Positions 55,393 through 64,000 of a stretch of DNA of 64,000 nt are shown here, piece after piece. The number at the start of each line of letters is the position of its first letter. Position 1 is the stretch's first letter. Both the position numbers and the translations under genes were made by a program. This DNA comes from Siphonodentalium dalli. Taxonomy: Eukaryota; Mollusca; Scaphopoda; Gadilida; Siphonodentaliidae. Where the stretch lies: positions 65,163,127-65,227,126 of the forward strand of contig CP136061.1 in NCBI GenBank assembly GCA_032622095.1, written 5' to 3'. The notes beneath the pieces were generated by a model that worked only from the letters and a program-made list of their open reading frames with translations, was not told where the DNA came from and searched no databases.

Positions 55393-56315
55393 GGCAGTCT
55401 GAGTAAACTCATACCTAAATATTCATTACAACATTGAATATTAGGTCTGACGGATAACATCGCTATCTCATTTCCAAGTCCTCGGGATTCCGTAATCTGA
55501 TTGATTGCGTAAATTATTTTCCGTCCAATGAAACCGTATGGGTTGATAAACAAGTGTTAATGGGCGGAGACTCCCATAATGTCACCTCTAAATATCATTC
55601 TGAACTCCTCGACCTGTGACCTCTGCGGCTGAACTCCTCGACCTGTGACCGCGACGAGGTTTGCCGAATGCTCTAAATATAGTAACAGAGCGGAATTTCG
55701 AGGCTTGCAAATTCAACAGAGACAGAAAAATTGGCTTCGAAATTATATATTCGGTACGATTCCGATTAATTTGAAGGATGTGCTGGACCTGATAGATAGG
55801 CCTGCGTATGGTACCAACTTGGCCTCCCATAAATATAAATAGAACTTTACTCATGTCAGTGTATTTGATTTACTTTATTGTAACATGGTTTGCAAATCGA
55901 CAAATTATTTGCCGTAAAAAAAAAAGTCATCTGAAAGTAAAACACCGAGGAAATGACTTAATTTTATGCTTTTAAATAGTTCTAAAGCATCATTTTTGAT
56001 GACGACCTTATTTTTTGCTCTCGGATGCAGCTTTCCCGTTGATGCAGCGAGTTCATCTCCCGAAAAAAGAATATTCGCACACACGACAAATATTATCTTC
56101 TGTAAGTTTTAATGTCGCGACACAGGCCTTCTGTGGGTTGATGAGTCGGCGAAGCACAACAAATAACACGTGGGGACACCTGTCAATCATCGATGTATTT
56201 TTAAAAATCCGTGACGTCATTTTGGGGAAGCTCTTTGCTGAATAAAAATGGTTTTGGCTACATTAGCTCCAGACTCTATATTTCAAATATAGAGTCAACG
56301 TTCACCCAGACTGCC
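55393..56315. mobile_element. 923-bp element with GGCAGTCTG inverted ends
   Basis: Left GGCAGTCTGAGTAAAC, right inverted GTTCACCCAGACTGCC (about 16 bases, two mismatches). GTTAG directly flanks both ends (55388-55392 and 56316-56320). A 22-base phrase 'ctgaactcctcgacctgtgacc' is duplicated at 55601 and 55632. No transposase domain; superfamily unclear (alternatively read as a TTA-target PIF/Harbinger-type element). Confidence 0.65.
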
Positions 56316-56320
56316 GTTAG

Positions 56321-56898
56321 GGGTGTGTTATCATAAACTATGACTTGAAATATAATATAATCAATGACAAATATTTGAGTTATTAAATGAGATAGCAAGG
56401 GGGTTGATCTTAATCACACTAATGAACTGATAAAAATAGTCTATAAATGCATGTATATGGATTTAGAAGCCCACACAATAAGTCAGTCTCAAGAATACAA
56501 GCAACATAATTATTATCCTGCACCCCAAACGCAATAGAGGGAATTTCAAAATAAGACATTTCCTCTAATGTTTTTAGAAATCCTTACTGAACCTGGCTCA
56601 AAGTGAAAGATATAATTTAATATCTGCCTATCAGATATCATGTGTCTATGGAATGGGTTAATATAAATCCCAAAAAAGAGCTATGTTGGAGTTGATAAAT
56701 CCTGAGAAGTCACTGTCCACACACTATGGAAATTCAATAAACAACAGATAGCTATTAAAGTGCAGCAGTGAGTATCAGATTTCATTACCACGTATCAATA
56801 ATAGAGATTATCTCTAGTCTCTCTTTACTGATACCTCAGTTGGAAGCTGCCACAGTTATTTCTTGTAAGCAAATCTCAAATCTGTTCAATTCTTAGTT
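56321..56898. other. No recognisable feature
   Basis: No feature supported. Confidence 0.35.
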
Positions 56899-57400
56899 AA
56901 AAGGGGCCATAATTCTGGTATAAAAAACAGGATCTGACCCATATTCAAACTAGATCTGTATTTTGAGTTGATAAACTCGCATACCAAATTTGGTTCTTAT
57001 CAGTTGAAAAATGGTTAATTTATAAAAATATGCAGAAATTCTATATCAAAGGGCCATAACTCCTTTAAAAAATATCGGATCAAACCCATATTCGAACTCG
57101 ATCTGTATTTTGGTCCGAGAAACTTACATACCCAATTTGATTCTGAACAGATAAAAATTTGTTTGAGTTATGGTAGCATGCATGAATTCTAAGTCGAAAA
57201 AGGGCCATAACTCCGTAATAAAAACTCGGATCGGACCCATATTCGAACTCGATCTGTCTTTTATGCTGAGAAATTCAACTACAAAATTTGGTTCCGATCA
57301 GATATAAAATGTTCGAGTTATCGCACCATGCGTAAAGTGTCTACAGACAGACAGCCAGACAGACAGACAGACGGACGGACGGACTGACTAACGACGAGTG
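56899..57400. repeat. Divergent ~150-bp tandem repeat with GACAGACGGA tail
   Basis: 'gggccataa' marks three units (56904, 57051, 57202), each followed by 'ggatc.gacccatattcgaactcgatctgt'. Ends in (GACA)n(GACG)n at 57350-57385. Same architecture as 8895-9515 though a different unit. Confidence 0.75.
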
Positions 57401-58218
57401 GTCAATCCAGACAACGACACTATGTTTACCATACTATGGTATGGGTAAACATAAAAACATGATAAAATTAAAATGCATTTTAAGTACTTTAAAGGATTGA
57501 TATGTTATTACTGTTTCACTGCTGATCACGACTAAAGTTGAATTACCCATACACCTCCATTAGCAGCTAGCCAAGTTTAAATCCAATACCTTGTGGCAGC
57601 AGGGTGATTCCGGGGGGAATGGGATAAATATAGTCCGCCAGCTGATGTGACCTATATGAGTTGCAAGTTGGGTGTATACATGTCATGCTTAAAAGTTTGT
57701 GAACATAACAACCAAAAACTTGCGAAATACAGCAGATATGGGGAAATATCAATATAATGTGAACCCACAGAAGGGTAGTGCAATGGTCATGTGATCTTCT
57801 CAAAGGTAGATAGATATACACAGGTCAGGTATGTGTCATGATTTTCTTGCCAATCTATGCAGATCTATGTAGCATAAAAAGGCAATTTGTGACACCATAA
57901 TGGACAACAAGATGTGCAAATGCAGCTGTCTCCCTCTTGCTTGCACACTCCCACCCCCAAATACTCTGGCGCCCCTGCTCATACAAAAGTTTTGATTCTT
58001 TTGGAAGGTCCAGCATTCATAGTGCAATAAAGTAGCAAACTCCATCCAGGGTTGATTTCCCTTAACAATTTTATGGACTTCATGACATTAATATATATAC
58101 TAAGCGAACAGAGCTGCATGTTTCCCTGACCAAGCCCATAAAATATGAAACAAAGTTTGTGCAATTTCGTTCATTAAGTTTGGAAAGTCCCAACAGAACC
58201 GCAGATCTATTTCGCATA
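57401..58218. other. No supported gene
   Basis: 'ggcgcccctg' near 57969 resembles an inverted hAT end (CAGGGGCG) without a partner. Minus frames at 57567-58164 have no domain. Confidence 0.4.
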
Positions 58219-58221
58219 ATG

Positions 58222-58695
58222 CACAGTGTATAAACCGTACAAACATTAAATCGGAAGTTGTTTTCGAAAAGACGAAAAATGCTATTTTTAGAACGTAAAT
58301 GTGACATAAATATGACAACAGCACCACAAAATCCAGGTTTCAGACAGACACACGGTTGCACCACATCTATTAACGTAATTATAAATTGTATATACACATT
58401 TGCCTATCGTAAGCGGGGGCCATTTGAGCGAAGGACTCTGTTTAATAGATAAAAACGGCCTTTGATCACTTCAGAAAATAATTTTCTCTCAAAAATTCCC
58501 TCTTCAAATGTCATTTTAACACATATCCAACATTTGTCGGAAATCCCACTATATTGCAACGGAAAGGCCTTTACGTGTGTAACATATATGGACATGCCCT
58601 TGGCTCGAGTGTATTCACAATTTGAACGTAGAGATTTGGACACCCACTCTCAGTCTATGTACGACTAGTTGTTTAAGTTGGTGATCACTAGTTGC
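58222..58695 (+). repeat. Left inverted arm
   Basis: Starts CACAGTGTATAAACCGTAC. Overlapping frames on both strands (58080-58668) are shared with the right arm only as far as the nucleotide repeat goes. Confidence 0.88.
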
Positions 58696-59039
58696 CAAAA
58701 ATATGTACGCCAAGTTGTGATGATGGGATTTATGTGCAAAGACGAACCCATGAATTAGGTTTCCATGTTAGAGATACTCGGCCTCCCGATGGTCATTATT
58801 AACCTTCAATCACAAGAGAAAGGTACCTTTCAGCTCCATGTCCGTTTTCAGAATTTGGGATAGGGACCCACCCTATCCAAACTGTTTCAAATGACTATTT
58901 TACTCAGTTTTCCTGATCTATCTTTTCTTATCAATGTTCCGTATCATGATTACAGAAGCATTCATACTTTTATATACTAACAACACTGTAAAGTTTCAAA
59001 ACAGTTCTCCAATAAATGTGGGCTGTACAGTATGCTGAT

Positions 59040-59520
59040 GGATTGACATTTAAAATCCAAGATGGCTTCAGGTGCCCATGTTTGTTTTAAACAAATTTTG
59101 CGGAACAATGGAGGCTCCCATCTAGACGTCACGTCGAAGATCCATATGGAGTTCGGTGACGATTGGATGAGAAATGTGACCTGTAAGGTGTGCTAAAGGA
59201 TTTGGTCATACAAAGAGTGAAATCCAAGATGGCCAAAATGGCAGCCATTTATTTTACAAAATTTGGGAAAAAATCGAAGGCACCCATCGAGAGGTCACAA
59301 CGAAGATCCATATACAGATTGGTGATGATCGGATGAGGGATAAGATATGCATTTTGTGTTAAAGGATTTATTGATGCAAAGAGTAATATCCAAGATGGCT
59401 GCCAGTGGCCATATTTTTCTTAAAAAATCATTCAAATTTGACAGCTCCCATCTATAGGTGAACCTCGACCTATATACCGAATAACGTTGAAATCGGTCAA
59501 AGTTTGTTTTAACACATTTG
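59040..59520. repeat. Divergent ~166-bp tandem repeat, 3 units
   Basis: 'atccaagatggc' at about 59056, 59223 and 59388; each unit has 'cccatc.ag.ggtcac..cgaagatccatat' and 'ggtgatgatcggatgag' or close variants. Confidence 0.75.
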
Positions 59521-59566
59521 TTTTATTTTATTACAGTTTTTTAATAGTCTATTTTTATTTGAAGAG

Positions 59567-59983
59567 TTAAAAGTACTCAATCCGAAATGTCGCTCGCAAA
59601 TCTGCGCAAATTACTATTTCCGTGGCATCGGCGGTAAAAGATATTTTATTCGAGTCGCGGAACCGACCCATCAAAGCTCAGAGTGATCAGATCTCGATTT
59701 TTGAATTATATTATTTTAATTTTAGGTGGCCCAGTAAATAGTCAACGAGAAGACTTCTCTGAACAAATTGCGGATGAAGATGGATAACTCGAAAAACAAG
59801 TTACTTTTTTGTGTCAGATATTTGACAATAACATGTTTTGGGCAATTTTATACTATAGTTGACTGTGATTAACATTAGTTTTGGGCAATTACTCGATTCT
59901 TATAACTGAAGCGGCATTTCCAAAAAAAAATGTTGTTGGAATCTGATGATATGGGTACCATCGAATCGGATTGAGTACCTTTA
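59567..59983. mobile_element. F5 family copy 3, nested in the 2.86-kb element
   Basis: Left 'ttaaaagtactcaatccga', right 'atcggattgagtacctttac'. Same internal order as the copies at 35.3 and 54.6 kb. Confidence 0.75.
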
Positions 59984-60598
59984 CGTGAAGAGTTTAGATT
60001 TATTTGAAGAATCTGTTATTGTTATGATTTCATTTACACCAGGTTGAATAAATGATTTTAATAGAACTATTTAAATATGAACCTTTCCATGCCAATGTGC
60101 ATTGATAGATCCTTGAGCATTTAGCAAGCTGACATTTTTATTACCCCTTGGTGTCATTCCTCAGTATTAACTGCTGGTGAATTCAAACCCCCTACCAAGG
60201 GTTAAGTGCATACGTATTACATAATAGAAGCATTCTTAAAACCTTCTGTCCCATTATTTTGCGGAAAAATGACTCTAGGAAAAAATTTACAGGGCCAGGA
60301 AAAATGTGTAAGCAGGGCTGCAGAACCAACCACCGCCCCGCCTAGTGTTCGGAAAACAATAGCAGACCCCACCCCTGACCTATACACAATTTCATCACAT
60401 AATACAACATATTTCCTCAACCCCCAAATACAGTTTTGTTACATGCGGAGTCGGATAAAAGTAGCTAAATAGTATCGGAATACCTTGTTTGATACAGGCA
60501 GAGTCTATAAGTTCAATGACGTGACATTTCGAAGACATAGTTATGTTTAAGTGGGTCGAAAGGAACATATCATTACTGTACGATTCCTGTATAACATC
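59984..60598. other. Interior of the 2.86-kb element, no feature
   Basis: Frames on both strands at 60206-60472 and 60217-60420 overlap and have no domain. Confidence 0.4.
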
Positions 60599-61081
60599 GC
60601 AACTAGTATTGTCGTCGAACACAACTAGGCGTACATAGACTGACGAGTGGGGTGTCCAAATAAATACTCTCTACTTTTAAATTGTGAATACACTCGAGCC
60701 AAGGGCATGTCCATATATTTTGCACACATAACGGCCTTTCCGTTGCAATATAGTGGGGTTTCCGACAGATGCTGGATATGTGTTAAAATGACATTTGAAG
60801 AGGGAATTTTTGCGATAATTTGTTTTCTGAAGTGATCAAAGGCCGCTTTTATCTATTAAACAGAGTCCTTCGCTCAAATGGCCCCCGCTTACGATAGGCA
60901 AATGTGTATATACAATTTATAATTACATTAATAGAACGGGTGCAACTGTGTGTGTCCGTCTGAAACCTGGATTTTGTGGTGTTGTTGTGATATTTCTGTC
61001 ACATTTACGTTCTAAAAATAGCATTTTTCGTCTTTTCGAAAACAACTTCCGATTTAATGTTTGTACGGTTTATACACTGTG
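60599..61081 (-). repeat. Right inverted arm
   Basis: Inverted match of 58222-58695, ending GTACGGTTTATACACTGTG. Confidence 0.88.
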
Positions 61082-61084
61082 ATG

Positions 61085-62034
61085 TAGTACTTTGGTTCTC
61101 TGGTTATTTTATCAACACAAATGTCTAAACCCACGTGGACAACAACACACATGGCAACATCAGTCAAATCAAACACAAGCATTCTAATTGGATGCCATTT
61201 TGCTGAGTAATATGCAAAAATCAACAAGTCAACAAAATCTCTGTTCTGTCAATATATTTTGTTCTCAAAACACATAGGATATTTTGATTTGGGGCAATTT
61301 ATTATGCCATTTTGCTGGAAAAACCCATGCTTAATATAGAAACCCAGACTGGTTCATGTCAGTGACCATCAGGGAGTTTGACTCAGGTGCTCTCTGATAG
61401 AGACTCATAAAGCAGATAATGGTATGGACATGATGCCTGATGTTTCCCTATACTGTGTTTAGGATTCAGCTTACAAACTAAATCTCATTGGAAGTGGTCA
61501 TTACAATCCATAGCACTGTATTACATGTAACTGATAGCCCTGATGCATGGTACAGTCAGTAATCATATAAAGAGCATGTGCCCCATAAACTAAATCAATT
61601 AATAAAGCAATCTCCCAGTAATTATAAAATTTTGTTAACTATCTGATGATTTAAGTCATTTAAAAGCCTTCCAAGATACTCATTCACCAACAGGTTGAAA
61701 CTGACAAATAATTCAGCCAATTCCATAGTATTTGTCAACTATGTTCTTAACAAATTTTGTTAACTTATAATCTGAAGGTCCACATGTTTAAACATACATG
61801 GCTCAATCGAGCTTCCAAATTTTGTCTACGTAGTTTGGAAGGAGGTATAAGATAGATTGACAAATACATGAAATATTGATATACCGGCTTCATATGCTCT
61901 CAAAATTACTTGTCAGGATCACAGCCATTTTCCAGCTGTTTTAAATTTTATATAGAACTACCATATCAGGAATAGACTAACACGGAACGCTCTTTTCTGT
62001 TCAATGCATTGTTGCTTGTTTGGTATTGTTCAAA
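61085..62034. other. No recognisable feature
   Basis: No gene or repeat supported. Confidence 0.4.
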
Positions 62035-62300
62035 GTTGTATTTTCTGTGACTTCATTGCATCTTTCTGGTACTTATAATGCCCGTAGAAAGGTAGTTTAA
62101 GTATTTATAGGCCTATGTCGATACAGGGAAAAATTAAAAAGGGAATAATATAAGGTGTATTTTGGAGTGAAAACCGCCATATGGCTTTAAATCTTTGAAG
62201 ATAGTCATTAATTACAACAAAAAGTTGAAACAGTTTACCAATCATATGGCAAAATAATATTATCTATAAAAAAAACTCAATTTCCTGAGCTAACTTATGG
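62035..62300. repeat. Dispersed repeat, copy 2 (pairs with 5045-5290)
   Basis: Same ordered phrases as 5045-5290, including 'cgtagaaaggtagttt' and 'aggtgtattttggagtgaaaaccgcc' in two parts. Confidence 0.6.
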
Positions 62301-64000
62301 TATTTTACATAATTTTCACAGGACCATAATTCATTAAGAAATTGGTGCCTCCCTAAATGCGTATGGAAACCGTTTAATATATTTTCAGAAATCATTGTCT
62401 CACTTTGGAGAGAAGTCTTGTTAAAACTTAAACCTTAACTCATACTAAGTACATAAGGACACAAGGAACATTTCACTGATAATATTGTCCATAAATCTGA
62501 GAAGTAAAAATATAATACTCAATAGCCATCATTCTGACATATGAGATTTCTGACATATGAGATTAGCTAATTTCAACTAATTTTCCAGCAGTCATCTAGA
62601 GGGACCTTTCAATGACGTTATGGTATCCCTGCAGATATGAAATCATTAAGAGAGATTACAGCGGTTATTACAACCGATCACTAACAACTATGAGATAATG
62701 ATCCCGCATGATAATAGGATTACATCAGTCTGACTGTTTGTGTAATGTCTCGGTGGTCTCGTGTCCGAAGAGTCGGGTTTCCATGCATTAGTGATGGCTT
62801 GCTGCGCTGCAATCTGCCATTATATATGAGTCAAGGTCAAATGGGTAAAATAGGAACTGGTCTGTTCATCTCCAACCAAATGAAAACAAGAAGTTAAACC
62901 TCGAGTGCTGGCATACCCCAAGGGGCCAAATTGAAACATGGGCAGGACCGGAACCCAAATTTAAAATAAACAAAGTATAACCCTAAAAGGAAAAATGCAA
63001 ACAATCCTTTGAAAAGCCTCATGCTGGCAAATATCCATGCCAAATTTCATTAAGATCTTAGAAGTTATAACCCATGGCCTTGATACTGGTAGGAAAGCAG
63101 GGGTGGGCATTATTTTCTGTGTGCAGCTGTTCGCACATAGTTATAATAAACCGATATACATGTACGAACATGTATGAATTATCAAAATCCATCAATAAAT
63201 TGCTAACTTAATATATTATCACCAGCTGGCCGACACCTGCTTGACTGCCTGGCAACTGTTCCTTGTCAAATTATACATGAAAAACTGTTCTCACTGGGGA
63301 GTTTATAACACTGAAAATGCAATGCAGCTAATCTATTTCTTTAGTTAATACTTATTCCATAACAATGTGTTTTACAGTAGGTGAAGGTCCCAGCTAAAGA
63401 TTGCATGATTTAGGTGACCTTAGTGAGCCGATTCCGTTTTGCGTCGATTGCACTAATGGAATTTCTGCAGGGTTAGTAAATTCATTATTTATTGCGATAT
63501 CGGCTCACAATAATCATTCGATCTTCAATTCGGTACTACCCCCTACTGAGAAAAATATTATCAAGAAATAAGTATTAACAAAGAAATATATTCCGGGCAT
63601 TGCTTGTTCAATGTTATAAAGTTCCCCATATCAAAATGTTTACAGGTTTTGAGCGGGTGGAATATGATCTCTATTGGCATATTAAAGCTACAATAGAGAT
63701 TCAGGGCATGATCTAGTTTTCCAGAAGAAGTGCAATCTTGATAATACAAAAATATCAATGCCCTCAGCATGAGGCTTGCAGCCAGAAGATTAATGTACTG
63801 TGAAATAGTCAATCTATTCTACTCCCCTAACCATCTATCACCAGGGCAATAGTGTGTTAAGCTGCCATAACGATCTGCCATTGTTTTAACTCATTGTCAT
63901 CCCAGACTATCATTAAAGGGAGATAACCACCAGGAAAGTCGGCATGACTGATTAGAGGTCATGATAATCCCTGCTCACTCCATCAAAGAAATGTGTTTTA
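62301..64000. other. No supported gene
   Basis: 'tctgacatatgagattt' is doubled near 62533. 'ccatgccaaatttcatt' at 63037 matches 16517. The minus frame at 63561-63812 has no recognisable domain. Confidence 0.4.

Larger units (their letters stand above)
58222..61081. mobile_element. 2.86-kb element with ~480-bp inverted arms
   Basis: The left arm 58222-58695 and right arm 60599-61081 are inverted copies, high in identity with a few small indels. Similarity stops sharply at CACAGTG outward on both sides. ATG flanks both ends (58219-58221 and 61082-61084), a possible 3-base duplication. The middle carries three ~166-bp diverged tandem units (59040-59520, marked by 'atccaagatggc') and an F5 copy. 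No transposase is seen. CAC termini with a 3-base target would fit CACTA/EnSpm-like elements. Confidence 0.8.

Noticed and set aside
58222-61081. Reading the CACAGTG ends as a RAG/Transib (V(D)J-like) element
   Set aside because: No 5-base target duplication, no nonamer at the proper spacing, identical ends without 12/23 asymmetry, and no core transposase.

Overview
The window looks like repeat-dense, AT-rich, non-coding DNA from an aquatic invertebrate, most likely a bivalve mollusc. That guess rests on repeat style: ancient tandem blocks with 'gggccataactcc'-type units and GACGGA tails, tRNA-derived SINEs, and a Copia element with very short LTRs resembling those of aquatic animals. No database search was possible. 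No host protein-coding gene or host RNA gene could be supported. Most short open frames have no domain, repeat-independent support or convincing exon boundaries.

The one intact gene is the gag-pol of a complete Ty1/Copia LTR retrotransposon at 37901-42714. It has two apparently identical 172-bp LTRs (TG...CA), a 5-bp target duplication (TGCAT), an initiator-tRNA-Met primer site, and one uninterrupted frame with gag, CCHC knuckle, protease, DD35E integrase, reverse transcriptase and RNase H. Its RT active-site box reads H-V-D-H instead of x-x-D-D, so an otherwise young copy may be catalytically dead.

The rest is a mosaic of non-autonomous DNA transposons. (1) 'PB-M': TTAA-flanked elements ending CCCTTT...AAAGGG, each with two inner near-palindromes, about a dozen copies (1895-48470), piggyBac-like. 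(2) 'hAT-M': elements ending CAAGCCTTGAAATA with 8-bp target duplications; several 139-425 bp copies, plus one 1855-bp element (12123-13977) inserted inside a PB-M copy and carrying a zinc-finger-like remnant and a further nested element. (3) 'TA-M': near-perfect 213-bp palindromes starting CAGTAATGCCCT and flanked by TA (15.8, 45.5, 48.6, 50.4 kb). (4) Two other hAT-like elements with 8-bp duplications (51234-51635, 53134-54486). (5) A 923-bp element with a GTTAG duplication (55393-56315). (6) A 2.86-kb element with about 480-bp inverted arms starting CACAGTG (58222-61081), which contains a copy of another ~410-bp family ('F5', also at 35.3 and 54.6 kb). (7) A dispersed 'F4' family recognised by GTTCAGATAATAAG.

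Retroposons are a SINE with a 14-bp target duplication inserted in a PB-M copy (24339-24629), a second SINE ending in (ATT)n (44305-44813), and a 5'-truncated LINE end with a CCHC motif (2834-3362, minus strand). Tandem arrays include a ~39-bp satellite (6235-7806), a 36-bp minisatellite (14585-15115), a ~30-bp minisatellite (17421-17870) and several short duplications. The nesting gives a relative order: PB-M copies predate the hAT-M element and the SINE that interrupt them, and the Copia insertion is among the youngest events.
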